Shown piece by piece: positions 33,959 through 42,430 of a DNA stretch of 64,000 nucleotides; position 1 is the first letter of the stretch, and each line of letters opens with the position of its first letter. The notes beneath the pieces are model-generated. The model was not told the origin of the DNA and did not search any database. It saw only the letters and a program-made list of their open reading frames with translations. The position numbers and the translations under genes are program-made. Location of the stretch: positions 124,001-188,000 of the forward strand of contig NZ_JBAKBF010000003.1 in the NCBI RefSeq assembly GCF_036881715.1, in the 5' to 3' direction. Origin of the DNA: Pannonibacter anstelovis. Its GTDB lineage: Bacteria; Pseudomonadota; Alphaproteobacteria; Rhizobiales; Stappiaceae.

Positions 33959-33999
33959 CCCCGCAAGGGTGACAGCAGGGACAACGAACGAATGGACAG

Positions 34000-35115
34000 A
34001 TGACAGTTTCTGACAGTGGCAGTATCGCAACGCCTGCAGCCAGTCCGGCTTCCGTGCCGGTTCAGGAAGACGGCGCCGACCCACGACTATCCGGGCCCCG
34101 AAAACCGGGGCCTCTGGCCCGGATTGCCGGGCGCCTTGCACGGCTGCGGCGCAGCAGCGCGTCAAGCTTGCGGGAAAATCTCCAGGATGAACTGGCCCGC
34201 GATCTGGTTGAGGGCGGGGATACGGCCTTTTCGCCGGAAGAGCGGCTGCTGCTCGGCAACATTCTTCGCCTGCGCGAGCTGCGTGTAGATGACGTGATGG
34301 TCCCCCGCGCAGACATCGAGGCCGTCGACGACAGCGTGACACTGGGCCGCCTCATGGAAGTGTTCCGCGAAAACGGCCACTCCCGCATGCCGGTCTATCA
34401 CGAGAGCCTTGATGACCCGCGCGGTATGGTTCACATCAAGGACCTGATGGCCTTCATCGCCCGTCTTGCAACGCCATCAGAGGCGGGGGCCGCACAAGAC
34501 ACCGACGTATCTGCCAAGAATTCCGCTCTTGATCTGACCTTGATCGATCTGACGCTGACGCTCGCCGAAACCGGCCTGCTGCGCCCGCTTCTGTTTGTGC
34601 CTCCTTCCATGCCTGCAACTGACCTGATGGCCAAGATGCAGGCAAGCCGTGTGCAGATGGCGCTCGTCATCGATGAATACGGCGGCACGGACGGTCTTGT
34701 CTCGCTGGAAGATATCGTCGAGACGGTCGTCGGCGATATCGAAGACGAACACGACGAGGACGAAGAGGCAATGCTTCAGCCGTCCGGCGACGGTGTCTGG
34801 ATTGCTGATCCCCGCATTCCGCTGGAAGAGCTGTCTGAACAGCTGGGCACCGATTTCAACGCCGGTGAAATGGCCGAGGAAGTGGACACGCTGGGCGGCC
34901 TGCTGTTCACCCTGCTTGGCCGGGTGCCGGTGCGCGGCGAGCTGATCGCCCCCAAGGAGGTCACCGGCTACGAATTCGAAGTCCTCGATGCGGACCCGCG
35001 CCGGATCAAGCGCCTGAGAGTGCGCAAGCGCCGGGTGGAAGGCCGCACGGGCGACCAGCGGCGCCGGACGAAGCGCGACGAAAAGACAGCAGGGACGGAG
35101 CCTCCGGCTACGTAA
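34000..35115 (+). CDS. CorC/HlyC-type CBS-domain protein (transporter-associated)
   Basis: 371 residues without the membrane DUF21 domain. A disordered N terminus is followed by two CBS domains (from DVMVPRADIEAVDDSVTLG to about 260) and a C-terminal CorC_HlyC domain (about 270-345), with a basic tail rich in RR and KR. Related proteins act in magnesium/cobalt efflux (CorC), and the gene is regularly found between ybeY and lnt. A tolerance-to-stress role is possible, function unproven. ATG 34000. Confidence 0.9.
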   Translation: MTVSDSGSIATPAASPASVPVQEDGADPRLSGPRKPGPLARIAGRLARLRRSSASSLRENLQDELARDLVEGGDTAFSPEERLLLGNILRLRELRVDDVMVPRADIEAVDDSVTLGRLMEVFRENGHSRMPVYHESLDDPRGMVHIKDLMAFIARLATPSEAGAAQDTDVSAKNSALDLTLIDLTLTLAETGLLRPLLFVPPSMPATDLMAKMQASRVQMALVIDEYGGTDGLVSLEDIVETVVGDIEDEHDEDEEAMLQPSGDGVWIADPRIPLEELSEQLGTDFNAGEMAEEVDTLGGLLFTLLGRVPVRGELIAPKEVTGYEFEVLDADPRRIKRLRVRKRRVEGRTGDQRRRTKRDEKTAGTEPPAT

Positions 35116-35187
35116 GTGCCAGGGCTTTGAACTACCGGCCCATCATGCCTTGGCGTTGCCCGGGCGCCGCGTGGGCCTGCCCTGATG

Positions 35188-35221
35188 AGAGCGCAGGTCC
35201 GGAAGACTTGACCTGCGCTCT
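35188..35221 (+). repeat. perfect 12-bp inverted repeat upstream of lnt
   Basis: AGAGCGCAGGTC (35188-35199), 10-base spacer, GACCTGCGCTCT (35210-35221), ending 47 bases before the lnt start and 72 bases after the corC stop. No T run follows, so it is an RNA hairpin or operator rather than a standard terminator. Confidence 0.6.
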
Positions 35222-35268
35222 GACGCGCCCCACATGCTGCGGGCCGTAAGCGGCGGAGAAAATTGAGA

Positions 35269-36885
35269 ATGCCCTTCCTGCCAGACTTGATACGGCGCGC
35301 CGCCAGCCCCTTCCTTCTGGCGCACGGCAAGAGACGGTGGCTTCTGGCCTTTGCCATAGGCGCAGCTTCGGTGCTGGCGCTGCCGCCCTTTAACATTCTC
35401 CCGGTACTCTTTGTCACACTGCCAGCTCTCGTGTGGCTGATCGACGGTGCGGCGGGCGCAAAGGGGAGCATTCCGCCCGGACGGCGTATGCGCGCCGGCT
35501 TTGCCATTGGCTGGTGCTTCGGCTTTGGCTATTTCCTCGCAGGCCTTTGGTGGATCGGCAGCGCCTTCCTGGTGGAAGCCGAACAATATGCCTGGATGCT
35601 GCCCTTTGCCATGGCGGGCCTTCCGGCGGGGCTGGCCCTGTTTCACGCAGCCGCCGTTGCTCTGGCCACCCGCTTCTGGCCCGAGCATGCCGGCCGCTTG
35701 CTGCTGCTTGCCGGGCTTCTGGCCATCTCGGACTGGCTGCGTGGCCATATTCTGACCGGCTTTCCCTGGAACAGCTTCGGCTACAGTGTGTCCGGCAGCC
35801 TTGCCCTGTCCCAGAGTGCCAGCCTCATCGGCATCTACGGGCTAAGCGCTCTTCTCATCGCCGGCGCAACCGCACCTGCGGCCCTGGCAGATTCCGGACG
35901 GCGCAACTGGCTGCCACTGGCTTTTAGCCTTGCGGTACTCGCCGCTCTGTGGGGCTGGGGCACCGCAAGGCTTGCTAAACCGGCGGAGCTTGCAGAGCCT
36001 CTGGTAGATATCCGCGTTATACAACCGAACATCGCGCAAAAAGAGAAATGGCTCCCTGAGAATAAAGTTTCAATTTTCAGAAGCTATCTTGGGTTGAGTG
36101 CGTCCGCTAAAATCGATAATTCTGAAGGCAATACACGCAAAGTCTTTATCTGGCCAGAATCGGCCTTTCCTTTTCTTCTGACAAGTTCTCCCGAGGCACT
36201 GTCAGAGATCGATTCTCTTTTAGAGCCAGACCAGACACTTGTTACAGGCGCAATCCGCGCCGAAAGAGGGCCTGAAGAAACGAAATATTACAACAGCATC
36301 TACGTCATTGGAGACGGCAGCGAGATTCTTGATGCCTATGACAAGGTGCGCCTCGTCCCCTTCGGTGAGTACCTGCCCCTGTCCAGCCTGCTCGAGCGGC
36401 TGGGCATCCGCAAGCTGGTGAACGCTCCCGGCGCCTTCACGGCTGGTTATGCGCCGCACGTCTTGCAGACGGCGGGATTGCCGCCGTTCCTGCCGCTGAT
36501 CTGCTATGAGGCAATCTTTCCGCAAATGGCATCAGAGGCCGGAAGCCGCCCGGATTGGCTGCTTAATGTCACAAATGACGCCTGGTTCGGAGATACGGCG
36601 GGGCCACACCAGCACCTGGCTCAAGCACGGTTCCGGGCAATAGAACAAGGATTACCCCTTGTCAGATCTGCCAATACAGGTATATCAGCTGTAATCGATC
36701 CGTACGGCCGGGTAATCGGCTCCCTAGCACTCAACCGGGCCGGCGTGATTGACGCACACCTTGCGGCACCCTTGCCGGCGACGCTTTATGCGCGGTACGG
36801 CGATGCGGGACTGGCCATACTCCTGATCATTTTTACTACATTTTTTACTTTAATGAGCCTCAACCTGCCTTCGCGTCATAATTGA
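35269..36885 (+). CDS. lnt: apolipoprotein N-acyltransferase
   Basis: Inner-membrane enzyme of 538 residues that adds the third acyl chain to lipoproteins. Six or so N-terminal membrane helices precede a nitrilase-like periplasmic domain. The catalytic Glu-Lys-Cys triad lies in WPESAFPF (about 297), YDKVRLVPFGEYLP (about 358) and LICYEAIFP (about 411), and a last helix follows (LLIIFTTFFTLMSL). ATG 35269 is 9 bases after GGAGAA. Bases 36061-36300 are 45% GC by my count, with AT-rich codons, while both flanks are above 60%; the 3' end is also AT-rich. This looks like a mosaic gene. Essential for the MacAB partner lipoprotein and others. Confidence 0.96.
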   Translation: MPFLPDLIRRAASPFLLAHGKRRWLLAFAIGAASVLALPPFNILPVLFVTLPALVWLIDGAAGAKGSIPPGRRMRAGFAIGWCFGFGYFLAGLWWIGSAFLVEAEQYAWMLPFAMAGLPAGLALFHAAAVALATRFWPEHAGRLLLLAGLLAISDWLRGHILTGFPWNSFGYSVSGSLALSQSASLIGIYGLSALLIAGATAPAALADSGRRNWLPLAFSLAVLAALWGWGTARLAKPAELAEPLVDIRVIQPNIAQKEKWLPENKVSIFRSYLGLSASAKIDNSEGNTRKVFIWPESAFPFLLTSSPEALSEIDSLLEPDQTLVTGAIRAERGPEETKYYNSIYVIGDGSEILDAYDKVRLVPFGEYLPLSSLLERLGIRKLVNAPGAFTAGYAPHVLQTAGLPPFLPLICYEAIFPQMASEAGSRPDWLLNVTNDAWFGDTAGPHQHLAQARFRAIEQGLPLVRSANTGISAVIDPYGRVIGSLALNRAGVIDAHLAAPLPATLYARYGDAGLAILLIIFTTFFTLMSLNLPSRHN

Positions 36886-37081
36886 TATTGAATGGGAGAG
36901 TCCGCGAGCATAGTGTAGTACAACCGCAGCTTCCGGAGGAGCAGTGGAAACCGCGAAACAGAGGACCGGCAGTGGGTGGTCCGGTCCGCACCCGAAGCGC
37001 CAGGATGGCAGCTCAACGTGTGTTTCGTGTTCTTGAAAACCCGCGTGCGCCTTCTGGCCGGAGGCCACGCTGAACGGAAAG

Positions 37082-37498
37082 ATGAGGGCAATGCCCAGCA
37101 AGAAAGCACCTAACCCGATCGACGTGCATGTCGGCAGCCGCGTCCGTCTGCGCCGTATGATGCTTGGCATGAGCCAGGAGAAGCTCGGTGAGAGCCTCGG
37201 CATCACGTTCCAGCAGATCCAGAAATACGAGAAAGGCACCAACCGCATCGGTGCCTCGCGCCTGCAGCACATCTCGACCGTGCTCAAGGTGCCGGTCGCC
37301 TTCTTCTTCGAGGATGCCCCCGGTTCGCCGGATGACTTCGAAGGCTTTGGCGAGTCGCAGCCGACCTCCTACGTGGTCGACTTCCTCTCCTCCTCCGAAG
37401 GCCTGTCCCTGAACAAGGCCTTCGTGCGGATCGAGGACCCCAAGGTGCGCCGCAAGATCGTTGATCTGGTCCGTGCACTTGCGGGCGACGAGGCCTGA
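37082..37498 (+). CDS. XRE-family regulator of the PraR/PhrR type
   Basis: 138 residues. An HTH_3 domain (VGSRVRLRRMMLGMSQEKLG ... ITFQQIQKYEKGTNRIGASR, about 17-75) is followed by a short C-terminal part. It is the conserved regulator always found before metK in rhizobia, where PraR/PhrR represses adhesion, quorum-sensing or acid-stress genes. A start at ATG 37091 (MPSKKAP) is equally possible. The 196-base gap from lnt holds a weak inverted repeat (36962-36986) but no convincing operator. Its targets here are unknown. Confidence 0.92.
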   Translation: MRAMPSKKAPNPIDVHVGSRVRLRRMMLGMSQEKLGESLGITFQQIQKYEKGTNRIGASRLQHISTVLKVPVAFFFEDAPGSPDDFEGFGESQPTSYVVDFLSSSEGLSLNKAFVRIEDPKVRRKIVDLVRALAGDEA

Positions 37499-37566
37499 CA
37501 CAAGGCCTTGAAGACGCTGTCACATCACTTCCCGGAATTGCTGAGACGGCATAAGGGTTTGATTAT

Positions 37567-37699
37567 ATCCCGGAGCTTCGGACTCTCCGGGATGCAGCGC
37601 CGGATGATCTTCAACGGCGAGGGAACTTGACGCTCGCCGGTCAATCTGCTTCATCACTTGGCTTGGCGGCGGAGATATTCCGCCGCCATGTTCATATTT
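37567..37699 (+). promoter_or_regulatory. structured leader of metK with two hairpins
   Basis: Hairpin 1: ATCCCGGAG, 9-base loop, CTCCGGGAT (37567-37593). Hairpin 2: TGGCGGCGG, loop AGATATT, CCGCCGCCA (37664-37688), followed by TGTTCATATTTT, a terminator-like layout 31 bases before the metK ATG. I cannot match it to a known SAM riboswitch class. Hairpin 1 may instead end transcription of the XRE gene. Confidence 0.55.
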
Positions 37700-37719
37700 T
37701 CCCAGAAGGACGTTCGGCT

Positions 37720-38892
37720 ATGGCCCGTCAGGACTATCTCTTCACCTCCGAGTCCGTCTCGGAAGGACATCCCGACAAGGTGTGCGACCGCATTTCCGAT
37801 GCCGTCGTTGACGCTTACCTGCGTGAAATGCCCGAGGCACGCGTTGCCTGCGAGACCCTTGCAACCACGAACCGCATCGTGATTGCCGGTGAAACCCGTG
37901 GTCCTGCGACCATTACCAAGGATTACGTCGCCCACCTGGCACGTCTGGCCGTCAAGGACATCGGCTATGCCCAGGAAGGCTTCCACTGGGAAAACTGCGA
38001 CATTGCCGTGCACCTGCACGCCCAGTCCGCCCATATCGCCCAGGGCGTTGACGCCGGCGACAACAAGGACGAAGGCGCAGGCGACCAGGGCATCATGTTC
38101 GGCTATGCCTGCCGCGAGACGCCGGAGCTGATGCCCGCGCCGATCTACTATTCGCACAAGATTCTCCGCCTGCTCGCCGAGGCCCGCAAGTCGGGCCGCG
38201 AGCCGGTGCTCGGCCCCGATGCCAAGAGCCAGGTGACCGTCCGCTACAAGGGCGGCGTTCCGGTTGGCGTCAGCTCCATCGTGCTGTCCACCCAGCACCT
38301 TGACGCCACCCTCACCTCCCGCGATGTGCGGAACATTGTCGAGCCCTACATCCGCGGCGCTCTGCCGGATGGCTGGATCGACGAGCAGACCGCCTGGCAC
38401 GTCAACCCGACCGGCGCCTTCGTCATTGGCGGTCCGGACGGCGACTGCGGCCTGACGGGCCGCAAGATCATCGTGGACACCTACGGCGGCGCAGCCCCGC
38501 ATGGCGGCGGCGCATTCTCCGGCAAGGACCCGACCAAGGTGGACCGTTCGGCCGCCTACGCCGCGCGCTACCTTGCCAAGAACGTGGTGGCCGCCGACCT
38601 CGCCGACCGCTGCACGATCCAGCTGTCCTACGCCATCGGCGTGTCCGAGCCGCTTTCGGTCTATGTTGACCTGCATGGCACCGGCCGCTGCGATGAAGCC
38701 AAGCTCGAGAAGGGCCTGCGCGACATCATGAGCCTGACCCCGCGCGGCATCCGCCAGCACCTCAAGCTCAACGCTCCGATCTATGAGCGCACCGCCGCTT
38801 ACGGCCACTTCGGCCGTGCGCCGGAAGCAGATGGCGGCTTCTCCTGGGAAGCGACCGATCTGGTTGGCGCACTGAAGGGCTTTGCCGGCTGA
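37720..38892 (+). CDS. metK: S-adenosylmethionine synthetase
   Basis: 390 residues; makes SAM from methionine and ATP. Family motifs are GHPDKVCDRISDAVVDAYL (N-terminal ATP/metal site), GAGDQGIMFGYA and the phosphate-binding FSGKDPTKVDRSAAYAAR. ATG 37720 follows AGAAGGA. Upstream lies a structured leader. It supplies SAM for many enzymes in this window (pmtA, trmB, miaB, cobF, cobI, cobJ, cobL, cobM). Confidence 0.98.
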   Translation: MARQDYLFTSESVSEGHPDKVCDRISDAVVDAYLREMPEARVACETLATTNRIVIAGETRGPATITKDYVAHLARLAVKDIGYAQEGFHWENCDIAVHLHAQSAHIAQGVDAGDNKDEGAGDQGIMFGYACRETPELMPAPIYYSHKILRLLAEARKSGREPVLGPDAKSQVTVRYKGGVPVGVSSIVLSTQHLDATLTSRDVRNIVEPYIRGALPDGWIDEQTAWHVNPTGAFVIGGPDGDCGLTGRKIIVDTYGGAAPHGGGAFSGKDPTKVDRSAAYAARYLAKNVVAADLADRCTIQLSYAIGVSEPLSVYVDLHGTGRCDEAKLEKGLRDIMSLTPRGIRQHLKLNAPIYERTAAYGHFGRAPEADGGFSWEATDLVGALKGFAG

Positions 38893-39005
38893 GGCAGCCC
38901 TTTCGTCGTGAACCGGAGCGCCGGCTGCCCGATGGCGGCCGGCGTTTCCTATCCGGGGGCAGGCTTTGTGAGGCGCCCCAGCCATCCGTTTGACCGCATG
39001 GACAC

Positions 39006-39692
39006 ATGACTGATTTCTACGACGGTTCCTTCTATGGACGGCGCAAGGGCAAGCCGCTGACACCGCGCCAGAGCACGCTGATGGAAACGGACATGCCGCG
39101 CCTGCGGCTGGACCCGTCCATTCCGGCGCCTGCCGACCTTGCCAGCCTGTTCGAGGCGCCCGTGCGCGAAGTCTGGCTGGAAGTGGGCTTCGGCGGCGGC
39201 GAGCATCTGCTGCACCGGGCCCGCGAGAATCCGGACGTTGGCATCATCGGCATCGAGCCTTTCAGCACCTCCATGGGCAAGGCACTGGTCGAGGTGGTGG
39301 ATGGCGGACTGAAGAATGTCCGCCTCTATGACGATGACGCTGTGCAGATCCTCGACTGGCTGCCGGAGGCAAGCCTGTCCCTTGCCTACCAGCTCTATCC
39401 GGACCCCTGGCACAAGAAGCGCCACTGGAAACGCCGGTTCATCAGCCCGAAGAACCTGGACCGCTACGCCCGCGCCCTGCGCCCGGGATCGCAGTTCCGC
39501 TTTGCAAGCGACATCGACACCTATGTGGACTGGACCCTGCGCCACATCCGCGACCACGAAGCCTTTGACTGGACGGCGGAAACGGCAGATGACTGGCGCC
39601 GGCCCTGGGCCGGCTGGCCGGGCACCCGCTATGAGGCCAAGGCCCTCAGGGAAGGCCGCGTGCCGCGCTATCTCACCTTCCTGCGGCGCTGA
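39006..39692 (+). CDS. trmB: tRNA (guanine-N7-)-methyltransferase
   Basis: 228 residues; methylates G46 of tRNA with SAM. The SAM motif is WLEVGFGGGEHLLHRA (about 57-72), with the acidic IGIEPF, and the catalytic/tRNA segment YQLYPDPWHKKRHWKRRFI. The basic N terminus (YGRRKGKPLTPRQ) is usual. ATG 39006, 113 bases after metK with a weak GC-rich hairpin between (38919-38944). Confidence 0.96.
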   Translation: MTDFYDGSFYGRRKGKPLTPRQSTLMETDMPRLRLDPSIPAPADLASLFEAPVREVWLEVGFGGGEHLLHRARENPDVGIIGIEPFSTSMGKALVEVVDGGLKNVRLYDDDAVQILDWLPEASLSLAYQLYPDPWHKKRHWKRRFISPKNLDRYARALRPGSQFRFASDIDTYVDWTLRHIRDHEAFDWTAETADDWRRPWAGWPGTRYEAKALREGRVPRYLTFLRR

Positions 39693-39739
39693 CGCTGGAG
39701 AAGAACGATCTGCCGGAAGGCGGCAACAGGGCTTTGCCC

Positions 39740-39842
39740 TTGCTTTTCCGGCAGACTTGCGTATAAAGGCATCATTCATCTTCTCTAGCGGCTCGATCGG
39801 AGCAGTATGAGAGTGGGCCCCGCGAAGGACCCGCTCTTTTTT
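39740..39842 (+). promoter_or_regulatory. rimP-nusA operon promoter and leader terminator (attenuator)
   Basis: TTGCTT (39740-39745), a 16-base spacer, TATAAA (39762-39767): a good sigma-70 promoter. About 40 bases later comes GAGTGGGCCC, loop CGCGAA, GGACCCGCTC and six T (39811-39842), a near-perfect Rho-independent terminator (one G-U pair, one mismatch) 80 bases before the rimP start. A small hairpin (GCTCGATCGGAGC, 39791-39803) precedes it. Leader attenuation of rimP operons has been proposed in other proteobacteria. Confidence 0.65.
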
Positions 39843-39922
39843 GTTTAGGCCGGTCGTGATGCTGGCGGAATGGACAGCCGGAAGATTCCGGCGCCGGACC
39901 GCCCCCGGACAGGAGACATGCA

Positions 39923-40594
39923 TTGAGTTTGCAAGAGCCCCGTATCGTCATCGAAGACGGCCTCGATGCCCGCGTTGCGGCCATTGTCGAGCCGGTGATC
40001 ACCGACCTTGGCTACCGGCTGGTGCGCGTGAAGATCAGCGCGGCAAACGGCTGCACCCTGCAGATCATGGCCGAACGGCCGGACGGCACCATGACCGTGG
40101 ATGACTGCGAGGAGATCAGCCGCGCTGTTTCACCGGCGCTTGACGTGGACGATCCGATCAACCGCGCCTATCATCTGGAAGTCTCCTCGCCAGGCATCGA
40201 CCGCCCGCTGGTGCGCGAAAGCGATTTCGTCCGCTGGTCCGGCCATGAGGCGAAGGTTGAGATGTCCGTGCCGCAGGATGGCCGCAAGCGTTTCCGCGGC
40301 GTCATCACCGGCGTCGACGGTGGAGCTGCCGTGCTGCGTCTTTCCGACGCGCCGGAAGGCACCCCGAACCCGGTTCTGCTGCCGCTGGCCGAGATTGGCG
40401 AAGCCCGGCTGGTGCTGACCGACGATCTGATCCGCGCCGCACTCAAGGCCGAGAAAGCTGCCCTTGCCGCCCGTGGCATCGATGCCGATGACCTTGATGA
40501 CGAGGACACGGAATTCGAATACGAGCACGACAACGACGACGACGAAGATGATGACGGGGACGGCTCCGGCTCCTCCGGAGACCGGGCCAACTGA
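39923..40594 (+). CDS. rimP: ribosome maturation factor RimP, TTG start
   Basis: 223 residues; needed for 30S subunit maturation. The N-terminal domain has VEPVITDLGYRLVRVKIS and DDCEEISRAVSPALDVDDPI, then YHLEVSSPGIDRPL and an SH3-like C-terminal domain (about 110-170). TTG 39923 is the only start following the AGGAG site (7 bases). The C-terminal tail of about 40 residues is extremely acidic (EDTEFEYEHDNDDDEDDDGD), longer than in most RimP. First gene of the rimP-nusA-ylxR-infB-rbfA-truB-rpsO-pnp series. Confidence 0.95.
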   Translation: MSLQEPRIVIEDGLDARVAAIVEPVITDLGYRLVRVKISAANGCTLQIMAERPDGTMTVDDCEEISRAVSPALDVDDPINRAYHLEVSSPGIDRPLVRESDFVRWSGHEAKVEMSVPQDGRKRFRGVITGVDGGAAVLRLSDAPEGTPNPVLLPLAEIGEARLVLTDDLIRAALKAEKAALAARGIDADDLDDEDTEFEYEHDNDDDEDDDGDGSGSSGDRAN

Positions 40595-40662
40595 GGCCTG
40601 CCCCTTTTCAACGCTTTGAGACAAGCGCGCGGAGAACAGGCGCGCAAGAGGAGTGAACGAGA

Positions 40663-42288
40663 ATGGCTATCAGCGCGAACCGGCTGGAACTGCTCCAGAT
40701 CGCCGATGCGGTTGCCCGGGAAAAGACGATCGACCGGGGTATCGTGATCGCTGCCATGGAGGACGCCATCCAGAAGGCGGCCCGTTCCCGTTATGGCACC
40801 GAGACGGAAGTGCGCGCAGAGATCAATCCGAAGACCGGTGAGATCCGTCTGCAGCGCCTGCTCCAGGTGGTCGAGACCGTGGAGAATTTCTCCACCGAGA
40901 TCGCGCTCGAGGATGCCAAGCAGCGCAACCCGGAAGCCACCATCGGCGACTATATCGCCGAGCCGCTGCCGCCGCTCGATTTCGGCCGTATTGCCGCCCA
41001 GTCTGCCAAGCAGGTGATCGTGCAGAAGGTGCGCGAGGCCGAGCGTGACCGTCAGTTCGACGAATTCAAGGACCGTATCGGCGAAGTGGTCAACGGCACG
41101 GTCAAGCGTGCCGAATACGGCAACGTCATCGTCGACCTTGGCCGCGGTGAAGGCATCGTCCGCCGTGACGAGCTGATCCCGCGCGAGCTGTTCCGCACCG
41201 GTGACCGCATCCGCGCCTATATCTACGACGTGCGCCGCGAACAGCGCGGCCCGCAGATCTTCCTGTCGCGCACTCATCCGCAATTCATGGCGAAACTCTT
41301 TGCGCAGGAGGTCCCGGAGATCTATGATGGCGTTATCGAGATCAAGGCTGTGGCCCGTGACCCGGGTTCGCGTGCCAAGATCGCCGTCATTTCCAAGGAC
41401 AGCTCCATCGACCCGGTCGGCGCCTGCGTCGGTATGCGTGGTTCGCGTGTTCAGGCTGTCGTGGGCGAGCTTCAGGGCGAGAAGATCGACATCATTCCGT
41501 GGAACCCGGATGAGGCGACCTTCATCGTCAACGCCCTGCAGCCGGCGGAAGTCGCCAAGGTCGTGGTGGACGAGGATGCCGAGCGCATCGAGGTCGTGGT
41601 GCCGGACGAGCAGCTGTCGCTGGCCATTGGCCGCCGCGGCCAGAACGTGCGCCTGGCTTCGCAGCTGACCGGCTGGGCCATCGACATCATGACCGAGCAG
41701 GAGGAAAGCGAGCGGCGCCAGAAGGAATTCCAGGAGCGCTCCACCCTGTTCATGGAATGCCTCAACGTGGACGAGATGGTTGGCCAGCTGCTGGCGACCG
41801 AAGGTTTCACGTCGGTTGAGGAAGTGGCCTATGTCGATCTCGAGGAAATCTCGATGATCGAAGGCTTCGATGATGACACCGCCGAGGAAATCCAGGCCCG
41901 CGCCCGTGATTACCTCGCCGAGCTGGAAGCCAAGCAGGACGAGGAGCGCCGCGCTCTGGGTGTTGCCGACGAGCTGCGCCAGATCGATGGCCTGACCACC
42001 GCAATGCTGGTTGCCCTTGGCAAGGACGGCATCAAGACGATCGAGGATCTGGCGGGTTGCGCCGCCGATGACCTCGTGGGCTGGACCGAGCGCAAGGATG
42101 GCGAGACCAAGCGTTTCGACGGCGCCCTGTCGTCCTTCGCAGTGTCGCGCACCGATGCCGAGGGCATGGTCATGGCAGCCCGCCTTGCGGCAGGCTGGAT
42201 CACCGAGGAAGAGCTTGCAGCCCATATGGGCGGCCTTGAGGAAGAGGCGGAAGACGGCGAAGAAGAAGACGCCGGCGAGACCGCCTGA
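40663..42288 (+). CDS. nusA: transcription termination/antitermination factor NusA
   Basis: 541 residues. The N-terminal RNAP-binding domain (1-130) is followed by an S1 domain (NGTVKRAEYGNVIVDLGRGE, about 135-200), two KH domains (SRAKIAVISKD ... GACVGMRGSRVQAV and LSLAIGRRGQNVRLASQLTG) and C-terminal helix-hairpin-helix repeats (about 360-510). It ends in an acidic tail. GAGGAG precedes the ATG. Affects pausing and termination, perhaps including its own leader attenuator (inference). Confidence 0.98.
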   Translation: MAISANRLELLQIADAVAREKTIDRGIVIAAMEDAIQKAARSRYGTETEVRAEINPKTGEIRLQRLLQVVETVENFSTEIALEDAKQRNPEATIGDYIAEPLPPLDFGRIAAQSAKQVIVQKVREAERDRQFDEFKDRIGEVVNGTVKRAEYGNVIVDLGRGEGIVRRDELIPRELFRTGDRIRAYIYDVRREQRGPQIFLSRTHPQFMAKLFAQEVPEIYDGVIEIKAVARDPGSRAKIAVISKDSSIDPVGACVGMRGSRVQAVVGELQGEKIDIIPWNPDEATFIVNALQPAEVAKVVVDEDAERIEVVVPDEQLSLAIGRRGQNVRLASQLTGWAIDIMTEQEESERRQKEFQERSTLFMECLNVDEMVGQLLATEGFTSVEEVAYVDLEEISMIEGFDDDTAEEIQARARDYLAELEAKQDEERRALGVADELRQIDGLTTAMLVALGKDGIKTIEDLAGCAADDLVGWTERKDGETKRFDGALSSFAVSRTDAEGMVMAARLAAGWITEEELAAHMGGLEEEAEDGEEEDAGETA

Positions 42289-42430
42289 CGAGAAGGGCTT
42301 CCGGGGCGGTTTCGCCGGGAAGCACATCCGCAGGACAAGCAGGGACAATGGTCCGGTTGCACGCCTTGCGGGATGAACGGGAACCAGAACCTGCCTGCGG
42401 CCTTGTGTGAGGCGCAGGCGGGCGGAAGGA

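Noticed and set aside
37499..37719. Possible SAM-II or SAM-SAH riboswitch before metK
   Set aside because: GTCACATCACTTCC is vaguely like the SAM-SAH core, but the downstream partner near the ribosome-binding site is absent. Reported only as an unassigned structured leader.
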